Assembly (NCBI GenBank): GCA_038134485.1
Contig: JAYPVG010000022.1
Span: 1 to 58,921, forward strand
Direction of reading: 5' to 3'
DNA: 58,921 nucleotides
From: NORP240 sp038134485
GTDB taxonomy: Bacteria > Pseudomonadota > Gammaproteobacteria > Pseudomonadales > Pseudohongiellaceae
The notes beneath the pieces are model-generated. The model searched no databases. It saw nothing but the letters and a program-made list of their open reading frames with translations, and had not been told where the DNA came from. Of the stretch, positions 17,811-26,909 are shown piece after piece; position 1 is the first letter of the stretch; every line of letters begins with the position of its first letter. Position numbers and translations under genes: made by a program.

Positions 17811-18458
17811 ATGCGTCCTGAATCCGTCCCTGCATCAGTTCCAATGCTAAGCGCTCGCAATCTCTATTGCGAACGCGATGACAGGCTGCTATTTCAATCT
17901 CTCGATTTTGACCTCGGTGAAGGGCAGGTGCTGCAAGTAAAGGGCAGTAATGGTAGCGGTAAGACGACCTTGCTGCGCATACTCTGCGGATTACATGACA
18001 ATTATCAGGGTGCAATAAACTGGTTTGGCATGCCAATCCAACGGCAGCGTGACGATTTCCATGGATCCCTGCTGTATCTGGGTCACAGGGTCGGAGTGAA
18101 CAGGGTTCTGAGTCCCATGGAAAATCTCCGCTGGGCCTGCCAGTTGCAAGCCCCCACTACTGACGGACAGATCAGCGAGGCGCTGGAGCGGCTGGAATTG
18201 CGGGGATTTGAGGATTCACCGTGTCATAGTCTGTCAGCGGGCCAAAAGCAGCGGGTCTCCCTGGCTAGGTTGTTAATCAATCCGGCGCAACTGTGGGTGC
18301 TTGATGAACCATTCACTACACTGGATGTGCATGGGGTGGCTGTCCTCGAGGACCTGTTGGTCCAACACGTGAATCGGGGAGGATCAGTGGTGGTGACGAC
18401 ACATCACTCCCTGGCGGTCAATTCTGAGATTCAGTATTTGAATCTTGATACTCAATAA
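17811..18458 (+). CDS. ccmA: Heme exporter ATP-binding protein CcmA
   Basis: This is the ATPase of the CcmABCD complex that releases heme-loaded CcmE in System I cytochrome c maturation. The Walker A is GSNGSGKTTLL, the ABC signature is LSAGQKQRVSLARL, and Walker B is LWVLDEPFTTLD. At 215 residues it has the usual CcmA length. An internal ATG at 17844 (MLSARNLY) is an alternative start. It opens the contiguous run ccmA to ccmI and is separated from ccmB by 8 bases. Confidence 0.95.
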   Translation: MRPESVPASVPMLSARNLYCERDDRLLFQSLDFDLGEGQVLQVKGSNGSGKTTLLRILCGLHDNYQGAINWFGMPIQRQRDDFHGSLLYLGHRVGVNRVLSPMENLRWACQLQAPTTDGQISEALERLELRGFEDSPCHSLSAGQKQRVSLARLLINPAQLWVLDEPFTTLDVHGVAVLEDLLVQHVNRGGSVVVTTHHSLAVNSEIQYLNLDTQ

Positions 18459-18466
18459 TTCTGCGG

Positions 18467-19171
18467 ATGACCAGCTTGTATAGAAAAGATTCCAGATCGA
18501 GTGGATTAAGTGCATTCAGCGTGACTCTGAAGAGAGATCTGCTCGTCGCCTTTAAACGCAGGAACGATCTACTCAATCCACTGATGTTCTTCTTCATCGT
18601 GGTGTCCCTTTTTCCTATAGGTATTACGCCAGAGCGGGGCGATCTGGCAGAGATCGCGGTTGGCGTGTTGTGGGTTTGCGCGCTCTTGGCTTCTCTGTTG
18701 TCGCTGGACAATTTGTATCGCTCCGATTTTGAAGACGGATCTCTGGAATTGTTAGTACTTAGCCCCCACTCTCTGTACTTCATGGTGCTGGCGAAAATTC
18801 TCAGTCACTGGCTGGTAAGTGGTGTACCGCTGGTTCTGTTATCGCCAATCTTGGGCTACATGCTGGCATTGCCAATCGAGGCCTATCCAACCATGATTGT
18901 TACACTGATCCTCGGCACTCCGATTCTCAGTCTGCTGGGATCCATAGGGGTAGCACTGACCGTATCTCTCGGTAGTCGCGGGCTTATTCTGGCAATGATC
19001 ATATTACCGATGAGTGTACCGGTGCTGATAGCCGGGACTCTGGCGGTGGAGCAGGCAGTAGACGGTAACCCGGTGGGCGGCCACCTGGCGATAATGGGGG
19101 CCATGCTGGCAATGGCAATCACCCTGGCCCCTCTGGCATCCGTTGCCGCCTTGCGAATCAGTATTGACTAA
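18467..19171 (+). CDS. ccmB: Heme exporter membrane protein CcmB
   Basis: CcmB is the integral membrane partner of CcmA. The 234 residues include about six hydrophobic segments, and the N-terminus FSVTLKRDLLVAFKRRNDLLNPLMFFFIV resembles the family. The segment LYRSDFEDGSLELLVLSPHSL is the conserved cytoplasmic loop. It lies 8 bases after ccmA and 90 bases before ccmC. Confidence 0.94.
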   Translation: MTSLYRKDSRSSGLSAFSVTLKRDLLVAFKRRNDLLNPLMFFFIVVSLFPIGITPERGDLAEIAVGVLWVCALLASLLSLDNLYRSDFEDGSLELLVLSPHSLYFMVLAKILSHWLVSGVPLVLLSPILGYMLALPIEAYPTMIVTLILGTPILSLLGSIGVALTVSLGSRGLILAMIILPMSVPVLIAGTLAVEQAVDGNPVGGHLAIMGAMLAMAITLAPLASVAALRISID

Positions 19172-19261
19172 AATCGGTTACAATTCGTATCCAGGCCGTA
19201 AAAGGCGTTATGCTATGTCGCAGTTAAATCAAGTAAATTTTTGAAAGCATAGAATATTTTT

Positions 19262-20005
19262 ATGTGGCAATGGTTTCATAAGTGGGGTTCTCCCAAATGG
19301 TTTTACGAGCTCTCAGGGCGCTGGCTGCCCTGGCTGACCGCAGCCATGATCCTATTTTTGGCGGTCGGAGTCGTCTGGGCTCTGCTATACGTCCCACCCG
19401 ACTATCAGCAAAGTCATACCACCCGGATTCTTGTGGTGCATGTGGCCGTGGCGGGGACCTCACTGGCATTTTTTCCGATCATGGCAGTGGCAGGCACGAT
19501 TACCCTGGTCTGGAAGATGAAGATGGCCGATATGGTAGCCAAGGCGGTTGCTCCGCTGGGAGCCTGGTTCTCGGCTCTTACTCTTGCTTCAGGTTCGATA
19601 TGGGGTAGTGTCATGTGGGGAACCTGGTGGGAATGGAGTGACAGTCGTCTGACCGCGATGCTATTCCAGTTCTTTCTGCTAGTGAGCGTGGTATCCCTGC
19701 GATCTGCGCTGAACGACTCCGAAACCGCGGCAAAAGCCTGTGCGGTGCTGTCCATCGTAGGATGCGTCAACGTAGTAGTTATAAAATATTCAGTGGAATG
19801 GTGGAATACTCTGCATCAGCCAGCCAGTGCCCTGTCCATGGATTCGGGCAGCGTGAATGGACCGGAATTCTGGGTACCGACTGTAATCATGGTGGTGGCG
19901 ATGTATCTGTTTATGGCAGTTCACGTAATGATGACTACGCGCAACGAAATACTGCGACGGGAAAGCCGATCACAGTGGGTGCAGGAATTGGTGGAGGCCG
20001 GGTAG
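19262..20005 (+). CDS. ccmC: Heme-handling protein CcmC, with an altered WWD motif
   Basis: CcmC binds heme on the periplasmic side and attaches it to CcmE. It has six hydrophobic segments in 247 residues. The two axial histidines are His60 (VVHVAVAG) and His185 (WNTLHQPAS); in E. coli they are His60 and His184. The tryptophan-rich loop reads MWGTWWEWSDSRLTAM, one residue longer than the usual WWxWDxRLT, because a Ser separates Trp125 from Asp127. The one-residue shift of the second His agrees with this insertion. Codons across the site are clean, so a sequencing error of one base is unlikely. Confidence 0.94.
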   Translation: MWQWFHKWGSPKWFYELSGRWLPWLTAAMILFLAVGVVWALLYVPPDYQQSHTTRILVVHVAVAGTSLAFFPIMAVAGTITLVWKMKMADMVAKAVAPLGAWFSALTLASGSIWGSVMWGTWWEWSDSRLTAMLFQFFLLVSVVSLRSALNDSETAAKACAVLSIVGCVNVVVIKYSVEWWNTLHQPASALSMDSGSVNGPEFWVPTVIMVVAMYLFMAVHVMMTTRNEILRRESRSQWVQELVEAG

Positions 20006-20014
20006 AAGACGCAC

Positions 20015-20248
20015 ATGTTTGAAGGAATTCAGTTTTCCAGTTTCGGTGAGTTCCTCCACATGGGAGGCTATGCGTTCAACGTGTGGACAGTTTACCTTTT
20101 GTTCGCCATTTTCCTCGCGGTGAATCTAGCAGGTCCAATGATCAGCCGCAGGCGGCTAATAAAGGGTTTGCAGCGTCGGACAAGGCTTGCAAAAGATCAA
20201 CAAGCTTTGTCTATGGCCGAGGATGACGAATCGAGCTACTCTGATTGA
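20015..20248 (+). CDS. ccmD: Heme exporter protein CcmD
   Basis: CcmD is a small single-helix membrane protein that stabilises CcmC-CcmE and helps release holo-CcmE. The family hallmark GGYAFNVWTVYLLFAIFLAVNL is at about residues 17-38, followed by a basic cytoplasmic helix with SRRRLIKGLQRRTRL. Its 77 residues are slightly long for CcmD. It lies 9 bases after ccmC. Confidence 0.93.
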   Translation: MFEGIQFSSFGEFLHMGGYAFNVWTVYLLFAIFLAVNLAGPMISRRRLIKGLQRRTRLAKDQQALSMAEDDESSYSD

Positions 20249-20323
20249 CGTGGACCTACCCGAATTGATTTTAATTCGGAGGAATCGAAGTGGTATTGAA
20301 ACTAAAGAAAGTGGAGAAAATCA

Positions 20324-20800
20324 GTGAAGCCCCATAGACAGAAGAAACTGGCCGTCATACTTTTTATTGCAGCCGGTTTGAGTGTCGGAATAGGACTGAC
20401 CCTCTACGCACTGCGGCAGAACCTCAACATGTTTTTCACGCCTACCGAGGTGGCGGCTGGAGGAATTCCGCCGGACCGGGAAATTCGCGTCGGTGGAATG
20501 GTAAAGGAAGGATCGGTGGTTCATGCTGACGACTCTCTTGAAGTGCGGTTTATCGCCACCGATTACGCCAAGGATGTATCGATTCACTATGAGGGAATTC
20601 TACCCGACCTGTTCCGTGAGGGGCAGGGGATTGTTGTGGAAGGGCTGGTCGATCAGAACGGCATCTTGCAGGCTTCCCGGGTGTTAGCCAAACACGATGA
20701 GAACTACATGTCGCCGGAAGTGAAAGCTGCGCTGGACGCTGCGCAGGTGTCTCCGCGAGGTAACGAGCGCTCAACACAAGGATTGCCTGATGGTCCCTGA
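20324..20800 (+). CDS. ccmE: Heme chaperone CcmE
   Basis: CcmE carries heme through the periplasm to CcmF via a covalent bond to histidine. An N-terminal membrane anchor covers about 8-28. The OB-fold follows, with RVGGMVKEGSV and the heme-binding LAKHDENYMS, where His124 is the covalent site. The start is GTG at 20324, giving 158 residues. Its 3' end overlaps ccmF by 11 bases. Confidence 0.96.
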   Translation: MKPHRQKKLAVILFIAAGLSVGIGLTLYALRQNLNMFFTPTEVAAGGIPPDREIRVGGMVKEGSVVHADDSLEVRFIATDYAKDVSIHYEGILPDLFREGQGIVVEGLVDQNGILQASRVLAKHDENYMSPEVKAALDAAQVSPRGNERSTQGLPDGP

Positions 20801-22787
20801 ACTCGGTCATTTTTCACTGATACTGGCATTTTGCCTGAGTGTATTGCTGGCCGTTCTTCCGATTGCCGGCGCAGCGCGCGGAAACGTGCTGTGGATGAGC
20901 TTTGCACGGCCATTGACTGCCGGCATTTTTGTATTTCTGGCACTTTGCATGATTGTCCTGGGTTACGCCTTTGTAACCAATGACTTCTCAGTACGGTTTG
21001 TGGCCAATCATTCCAATACCTTATTGCCATTACAGTACAAGATCACAGCAATCTGGGGAGGACACGAGGGCTCATTTCTGTTTTGGACCTTCATGATGAG
21101 CTTCTGGATGTTAATGGTGAGCGTGTTCAGCAAGAGCTTGCCACTGGATTTTGTCGCTCGGGTGCTCGGAGTGCTAGGGTTCCTTTGCGCCGGGTATGTG
21201 CTTTTTATGGTGGCGACGTCCAACCCGTTTGACAGGGTAATTCCGTTACCCCCGCCCGATGGCGCTGACCTCAATTCTGCGTTACAGGACTTTGCATTCA
21301 TAATTCATCCGCCAACTCTCTATATGGGCTACGTCGGCTTTTCAGTCGTGTTTGCGTTTGCAATTGCTGCGTTGCTCAGTGGACGACTGGATGCAGCCTG
21401 GGCGCGCTGGTCCAGACCCTGGGCCAACCTTGCCTGGGTATGGTTGACCGGAGGTCTGGCTTTGGGTAGCTGGTGGGCCTATTACGAACTTGGTTGGGGC
21501 GGCTGGTGGGCGTGGGATCCGGTGGAAAACCCACCCCTGATCACCTGGCTGCTTGGTACAGCGCTTATGCATTCGTTAGCGGTGACCGAAAAGCGCGGCG
21601 TCTTCAAGAGCTGGACCGTTTTGCTCGCTATACTGGCGTTTGCGGGTAGTCTTTTGGGCACTTTTATCACCCGTTCCGGACTCCTGACCTCAGTGCATGC
21701 ATTTGCCAGTGATCCTACTCGCGGAGTGTTCATCCTGGCATTCATAGCGTTGACTGTCGGTGGCTCGCTGGTCCTTTACGCAATCCGTGCTCCACGCATA
21801 AAGAATGAATCGAGTTTTTCCGCCGTTTCGCGCGAAGTTTTTCTGTTAATCAATAACATATTACTGGTAGTGGCCAGCGCCTCGGTTTTGCTCGGCACCT
21901 TGTGGCCCATGATTTATCAGGCGCTGACAGGAGGAATGATTTCGATTGGTCCGCCTTACTTCAACGCTATTTTTGTGCCGTTAATGGCTGTTCTTGCAGT
22001 TGCGCTAGGTATCGGTCCAGTCAGCCGCTGGAAGAGTACATCGGTTTCTTATCTCGGCAGGCAGTTAAGCCTGGTGGCGATCGCCAGCATTGTGCTGGGT
22101 ATCTTGGTACCGCTTATTGTGACTATGGAGTTTTCGCTTTCGGTAACCATCGGTATTTCACTTGCGATCTGGTTAGTTCTGTCAATGTTCCGGGACTTGC
22201 TTGACAAGGTGCGACATAAAGACAGCCCGTGGAGGGCAGCGATCGCACTACCCGCTAGCTATTTGGGTATGCAACTCGCCCACTTTGGGGTTGCGATAAT
22301 GATAGTAGGTGTCTGCCTGACTTCGCATTACAGCATGGAAAAAAGCGTCCTGCTGTCAGCAGGCCAATCGATAGATCTCGGTATTTATGATTTTGAGTTT
22401 GAGGGAACGAGACCTATCACGGGGCCCAATTACGTCGGGGATGAGGCGACCATCATAGTGAGTCGCAATGGAGAGTTTCTGCGTGAATTGCATCCAGAAA
22501 AGCGCATTTACGTTGCCAGTAGTTCGCCGTCCACTGAAATGGCAATCGACGCGGGAATATTCCGTGATCTGTTCGTTACCCTTGGAGAAGGGCGTAACAA
22601 TGGATCCAGTTGGTCGATGACCCTTTACGTCAAGCCTTTTGTGCGCTGGGTCTGGCTGGGCGCAATCTTCATGGGCATGGGCGGAATCGTTGCAGCGTCG
22701 GATAGACGTTACAGAAAACTGCGCGCGCGAGACCGCGCGAATCGGGAAGCGCAAGACTCGGCGACGACTGCGCCGCAGACTGTGTGA
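20790..22787 (+). CDS. ccmF: Cytochrome c heme lyase subunit CcmF
   Basis: CcmF is the large polytopic subunit of the heme lyase that ligates heme to apocytochrome c. The 665 residues include many membrane segments and the WWD loop GWGGWWAWDPVENPPLITW. The residues after WDPVEN differ from the common ASFMPW. The following TALMHSLAVTEKRG is canonical. The ATG at 20790 lies within the end of ccmE, implying coupled translation. ccmG starts 13 bases after its stop. Confidence 0.95.
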   Translation: MVPELGHFSLILAFCLSVLLAVLPIAGAARGNVLWMSFARPLTAGIFVFLALCMIVLGYAFVTNDFSVRFVANHSNTLLPLQYKITAIWGGHEGSFLFWTFMMSFWMLMVSVFSKSLPLDFVARVLGVLGFLCAGYVLFMVATSNPFDRVIPLPPPDGADLNSALQDFAFIIHPPTLYMGYVGFSVVFAFAIAALLSGRLDAAWARWSRPWANLAWVWLTGGLALGSWWAYYELGWGGWWAWDPVENPPLITWLLGTALMHSLAVTEKRGVFKSWTVLLAILAFAGSLLGTFITRSGLLTSVHAFASDPTRGVFILAFIALTVGGSLVLYAIRAPRIKNESSFSAVSREVFLLINNILLVVASASVLLGTLWPMIYQALTGGMISIGPPYFNAIFVPLMAVLAVALGIGPVSRWKSTSVSYLGRQLSLVAIASIVLGILVPLIVTMEFSLSVTIGISLAIWLVLSMFRDLLDKVRHKDSPWRAAIALPASYLGMQLAHFGVAIMIVGVCLTSHYSMEKSVLLSAGQSIDLGIYDFEFEGTRPITGPNYVGDEATIIVSRNGEFLRELHPEKRIYVASSSPSTEMAIDAGIFRDLFVTLGEGRNNGSSWSMTLYVKPFVRWVWLGAIFMGMGGIVAASDRRYRKLRARDRANREAQDSATTAPQTV

Positions 22788-22799
22788 GGAGCAGCGTTC

Positions 22800-23336
22800 A
22801 TGTTACGAGTCAAATTCTTCTTACCTGCCATTGGCTTTGTGATGGTGGCGGGATTCATGTGGCGTGGTCTGTATCTGGATACAACCGAATTGCCATCGGT
22901 GCTAATAAACAAGCCTTTACCTGAATTCGAGCTGGAAAACGTTTACGGAAATCAGCTGGTGGGCAAACAAAATCTTCCAGAGGGTCCATTCCTGCTGAAT
23001 GTCTGGGGAAGTTACTGCTTGCCATGTCTGGTTGAACATCCAACCTTTATGCGTCTGTCTGAGAATGATGTTATCCCTATAGTTGGAATCAACTATAAGG
23101 ATGAGCAGAATGCGGCACTTGATTGGTTGGAGACTAACGGCGATCCATTCGATTTTAGTGTTATGGACCCGCAAGGCCGGCTGGGAATTGACCTCGGAGT
23201 CTATGGGGCGCCGGAGACGTTTTTGATTGATCGAAACGGGGTTATTCGCTATCGCCATGTGAGCGTGCTCGACGAGAGGGCCTGGCGGGAAGTTTTTATA
23301 CCCGCAATTCAGGAACTGGAATACGAGGGCTCCTGA
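22800..23336 (+). CDS. ccmG: Thiol:disulfide interchange protein CcmG (DsbE)
   Basis: This membrane-anchored thioredoxin-like protein reduces apocytochrome c or CcmH in the periplasm. An N-terminal signal anchor covers about 5-22. The active site is Cys73-Leu-Pro-Cys76 in the context WGSYCLPCLVEHP, so Tyr replaces the Trp that often precedes the first Cys. The cis-proline region is GVYGAPETFLID. It has 178 residues, the family length. ccmH begins immediately after its stop. Confidence 0.94.
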   Translation: MLRVKFFLPAIGFVMVAGFMWRGLYLDTTELPSVLINKPLPEFELENVYGNQLVGKQNLPEGPFLLNVWGSYCLPCLVEHPTFMRLSENDVIPIVGINYKDEQNAALDWLETNGDPFDFSVMDPQGRLGIDLGVYGAPETFLIDRNGVIRYRHVSVLDERAWREVFIPAIQELEYEGS

Positions 23337-23798
23337 TTGATTCGGCTCGCTCCAACCCTTTTGCTTGCTTTTTTGGCGCTAAATCTGGCTGGCACTGCGC
23401 GGGCTCAGGTCGACACCTTTGAATTTGCAACTCAGGAACAACAGCAGCGTTTCAGAAAATTGTCTAACGAACTGCGTTGTCCCATGTGTCAAAATACCAA
23501 TCTCACTGGATCTACGGGTGGTGTGGCAGAGGATTTACGACGCGAGATTCATCGCATGATCGTAGAAGGCATGACTGATCCGGAGATAGAGCAATTCATG
23601 TTCGAACGTTATGGTGATTTTATTTTTTACCGCCCGAGGTTGAGAGTCGAAACAGTTTTTCTTTGGTTTGGTCCTGTGATATTTCTGATAATCGGAGGCC
23701 TTGTGATCGCAAGTATCATCCGCAGGTCCAAATCCGCTGCCGGGGAAGCTCTGAGCGACGACGAGCAGCGTCAGCTGGATAAATTGCTGAACCGATAG
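23337..23798 (+). CDS. ccmH: Cytochrome c maturation protein CcmH (N-terminal type, CcmL)
   Basis: CcmH is a periplasmic-facing thiol protein that handles apocytochrome c cysteines. A signal peptide ends near ARA-QV. The redox motif is Cys48-Pro-Met-Cys51 in LRCPMCQNTNL, and a C-terminal helix at about 104-124 anchors it. No ATG is available: the frame starts with TTG directly after the ccmG stop (TGA-TTG). The separate ccmI gene supplies the TPR half that is fused in E. coli CcmH. Confidence 0.93.
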   Translation: MIRLAPTLLLAFLALNLAGTARAQVDTFEFATQEQQQRFRKLSNELRCPMCQNTNLTGSTGGVAEDLRREIHRMIVEGMTDPEIEQFMFERYGDFIFYRPRLRVETVFLWFGPVIFLIIGGLVIASIIRRSKSAAGEALSDDEQRQLDKLLNR

Positions 23799-23831
23799 TT
23801 AATCTCATACTAACTGATTGGTATATAAAAA

Positions 23832-25097
23832 TTGTTCTGGATAGCTAGCATAATTCTTTTGGGTGTCGCAGCTCTCTTTGTACTTTTTCCGCTCTGGAGG
23901 CATCATCGACCGGCTGCCAGCGAACAGGAAGTCAGGGTAGATGCCAATCTGGGTATTTTCGAAGAACGGCAGCGGGAACTGCAAAATGAATTGGCGCAGG
24001 GTAACCTGGAAGTCGATCAATTCGAGGCGCTCTTGCTCGAGTTGAAAAAATCGCTTCTCAGCGATACGGAAAAAGACGTAGGTAAAAAGAGATCAGGCTC
24101 GCAGAAGCAAAAGCAACATGGCAGTGCGGGAAAGGATTGGCTGAGCAAAGCGATTCCCGCGGCGATGATTTTACTTATCCCGATCGTCGCCTTCACCATG
24201 TATGACCGCTGGGGATATCTCAGCGATGTGCAGCTTATGGGACTCTATGAGCAGACTATTGACCCGAATATAGATCAACAGCAATCCCGCGATCTGGTAA
24301 TTGCTCTGGGCAGAGTCGTGCAGGAGGACCCATCCAATCAGTGGGCCTGGTATTTCTTGGGGCGTAATTTTTCCAATCTTGGCATGTTTAATGAGGCGGG
24401 GATCGCTTTCGAGAGATCGAGCGATTTGATGATCGAGGGCCCGGATAAGGCGGCGGCGCTCGGTTTGTTGGCGCAAATCAGGTACCTCCTCGCCGAGGGT
24501 GAGCTAACTGCTGAAGTGTTGGAAGTGATAGAGCTAGCCAGGTCTATCAATCCCTCTGAAAACGCATCGCTGCAATTGCTGTCGGTCGATGCCGAGATCA
24601 AAGGTGATTATCAGGCAGCAATTGGTTACTGGCGCCTGATGATCCAGGCGAACCCAAATTCAGTTCAGGCACAGCAACTCAGAGAAAGAATCACTGAGGC
24701 GCAGCGGCTTATCGCGCAGGAAGGCGGTGCTGATATGAATCAGGAACAGGGTCCAGTGATAGATGTAAATATATCTCTGGCTGACGGACTTGTTTTGCCG
24801 GCAGGATTGAGACTCTTTGTGGCGGCACGAAATGCGGACCAGGAAGGAATGCCTCCTCTTGCTGCTACCGATTTACGCGCGGATGACCTGCCGATGACAG
24901 TGACGCTGGACGAGAGCATGGCTATTACGCCGATGTTTAGTCTGACTGCAGCAGAAACCATTTACGTCTCCGCTACCGTGTCTCTGAGCGGGACGGCCAA
25001 CGTGCAGTCTGGCGATTATCGCGCAGTATCCGAGAATTTTGCGCACAACAATCAGCATGCGGTCATTGATCTGGTGATCCGGGATATTGTGCCTTGA
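23832..25097 (+). CDS. ccmI: Cytochrome c maturation protein CcmI (apocytochrome chaperone, TPR)
   Basis: CcmI binds the C-terminus of apocytochromes and presents them to the heme lyase. Two N-terminal hydrophobic segments (about 1-20 and 99-115) flank a cytoplasmic helical loop rich in Glu/Leu/Gln. TPR-like helices cover about 130-290. A beta-rich C-terminal domain from about 300 contains PVIDVNISLADGL. The only upstream start codon is TTG at 23832, without a clear ribosome binding site, so the start is uncertain. It closes the ccm operon at 421 residues. Confidence 0.9.
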   Translation: MFWIASIILLGVAALFVLFPLWRHHRPAASEQEVRVDANLGIFEERQRELQNELAQGNLEVDQFEALLLELKKSLLSDTEKDVGKKRSGSQKQKQHGSAGKDWLSKAIPAAMILLIPIVAFTMYDRWGYLSDVQLMGLYEQTIDPNIDQQQSRDLVIALGRVVQEDPSNQWAWYFLGRNFSNLGMFNEAGIAFERSSDLMIEGPDKAAALGLLAQIRYLLAEGELTAEVLEVIELARSINPSENASLQLLSVDAEIKGDYQAAIGYWRLMIQANPNSVQAQQLRERITEAQRLIAQEGGADMNQEQGPVIDVNISLADGLVLPAGLRLFVAARNADQEGMPPLAATDLRADDLPMTVTLDESMAITPMFSLTAAETIYVSATVSLSGTANVQSGDYRAVSENFAHNNQHAVIDLVIRDIVP

Positions 25098-25125
25098 AAG
25101 AAATCTGGCATGGGCAGGCTGCGCC

Positions 25126-25782
25126 ATGCCTGTAGCAGGCGACATCTACGTTGCCGAGTTTCTCACCATCGCGGTTGCCCACCTTTTTGCTGTGGCATCT
25201 CCCGGTCCTGATTTCGCCATTGTCCTGCGACAGAGTGTGAGTAATGGGCGCGTCGCCGGATTGTGGACCAGCTGTGGCATCGCACTAGGTATTCTATTGC
25301 ACGTATCCTATTGCGTGCTTGGTGTCGGCCTTTTGCTTTCCAGTTCACCAAATCTGTTCATGATGGTTAAAGTTGTAGCCGCGGTGTATCTCGTGCTGCT
25401 TGGCTATCGTGCATTGAAAGTTTCAGTGCGGGTGACGAAGACACGGTCGGAAGAGTGCGCGGATCAGTCCGGAAGCGCGCGACAATGGTTAATTACCGGC
25501 TTTCTCACAAATGGGCTAAACCCCAAGGCAACCTTATTTTTTTTAGCTCTATTCACCGTTGTTATCGACATCCAAACACCCATTCTGGTGCAGTCGCTCT
25601 ATGGTCTGTACTTGTCCATTGCAACCTTCTGCTGGTTTGCGCTTCTTTCACTGATTCTGGGACTGAAATCTGTAAGGGCCCGGATTTTGAAGGCCGGAGT
25701 CTTGTTCGAGCGAGTCATGGGATTGGTTCTAATTTTCCTGGGTCTGCAACTTGCCCTGAGCTTACCTCCTAACTTTTTATAG
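25126..25782 (+). CDS. LysE/RhtB family amino-acid exporter
   Basis: This 218-residue inner-membrane protein belongs to the LysE/RhtB exporters, which pump out amino acids or their analogues. The N-terminal family motif is HLFAVASPGPDFAIVLRQS, and LLGYRALKV follows. A second-half block contains GFLTNGLNPKATLFFLALFT, and about six hydrophobic segments are present. I chose the ATG at 25126; the frame continues upstream into the end of ccmI. Substrate is unknown. Confidence 0.88.
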   Translation: MPVAGDIYVAEFLTIAVAHLFAVASPGPDFAIVLRQSVSNGRVAGLWTSCGIALGILLHVSYCVLGVGLLLSSSPNLFMMVKVVAAVYLVLLGYRALKVSVRVTKTRSEECADQSGSARQWLITGFLTNGLNPKATLFFLALFTVVIDIQTPILVQSLYGLYLSIATFCWFALLSLILGLKSVRARILKAGVLFERVMGLVLIFLGLQLALSLPPNFL

Positions 25783-25895
25783 GTCTTTAAACGAGCGTGC
25801 TATGGTCTTTTTTTGTCGGTCCGATGCCAATCTTCAGTACAAAGTTTGCTACACTAGCGATCTTTTCGGGAATGCAGTGACTTACGGTGGGAGCA

Positions 25896-26888
25896 ATGAC
25901 CGGGCAGCTGATCGATAAATTTGGTCGTCGGGTGGACTATGTCCGCCTGTCGGTCACTGATCGTTGTGACTTCCGCTGTGTCTACTGCATGACTGAAGAC
26001 ATGAAATTCCTGCCTCGCAAGCAGGTCCTTTCGCTTGAAGAACTCCATGAAATTGCTCGCGCCTTTACCGAGCTGGGTGTAGAAAAGATTCGCATAACTG
26101 GTGGTGAGCCTATGGTGCGAAACAACATAATGACCTTGCTGCGGAAACTGGGTGGTCTGCCGGGCTTACGAGAATTGTTATTAACCACTAATGGGGCGCA
26201 GCTTGCCCGCTATGCCGGGCCTCTGAGAGAGGCAGGCGTAAATCGAGTAAACATAAGTATCGACAGTTTGCGGGCGGATCGCTTTAAGCGCATTTCACGG
26301 GTAGGGAAGCTGGATCGTGTGATAGCTGGCATCGAGAGCGCTGTTGCGGCCGGCTTTGAGCGGGTACGTCTGAATGCTGTGATAATGAAAGGTTACAACG
26401 AGGATGAGGTGCTTGATCTTGTTGAATTTGCCATGAGAATGGGTGCCGACATCGCTTTCATTGAAGAGATGCCACTTGGCCAGCCATCAGATCATGAGAG
26501 AGAACAAACCCTGTGCACGAATGACTGGGTCAGGCAAGTTATCTCGCAGCGCTACCATTTGCTACCGACCGCCAGTCGCACCGCGGGCCCTTCCAAATAC
26601 TGGCAGGTGAGCGGTGAGGGAAATCGTATCGGGTTTATTTCGCCCGTGAGTCATAACTTTTGTGCCGATTGCAATCGAGTGCGAGTGACGGTTGAAGGCC
26701 GACTTCTCTTATGCCTGGGGAACGAACATTCTGTGGATTTACGGGCAGTCCTCAGGGATCCTGCGCTGAATTTTGATGATCTCAAGCAAGCCATCGTTGA
26801 AGCAATGGATATCAAACCTGAACGCCACTATTTCTATGACAGCGACCATGTCCAGCCAGTGCGGCTGATGAACATGACCGGTGGATAA
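25896..26888 (+). CDS. moaA: GTP 3',8-cyclase (molybdenum cofactor synthesis)
   Basis: MoaA is a radical-SAM enzyme that starts molybdopterin synthesis from GTP. The N-terminal cluster is Cys24, Cys28 and Cys31 (TDRCDFRCVYCM), matching E. coli numbering when the ATG at 25896 is used. A GTG nine bases upstream is the alternative start. The C-terminal cluster motif is NFCADCNRVRVTVEGRLLLCLG, and the protein ends in the conserved Gly-Gly (NMTGG). GGGAG lies close before the ATG. It is followed by moaB after 21 bases. Confidence 0.96.
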   Translation: MTGQLIDKFGRRVDYVRLSVTDRCDFRCVYCMTEDMKFLPRKQVLSLEELHEIARAFTELGVEKIRITGGEPMVRNNIMTLLRKLGGLPGLRELLLTTNGAQLARYAGPLREAGVNRVNISIDSLRADRFKRISRVGKLDRVIAGIESAVAAGFERVRLNAVIMKGYNEDEVLDLVEFAMRMGADIAFIEEMPLGQPSDHEREQTLCTNDWVRQVISQRYHLLPTASRTAGPSKYWQVSGEGNRIGFISPVSHNFCADCNRVRVTVEGRLLLCLGNEHSVDLRAVLRDPALNFDDLKQAIVEAMDIKPERHYFYDSDHVQPVRLMNMTGG

Positions 26889-26909
26889 TAGCTCCAGAGT
26901 TATTCTGCT

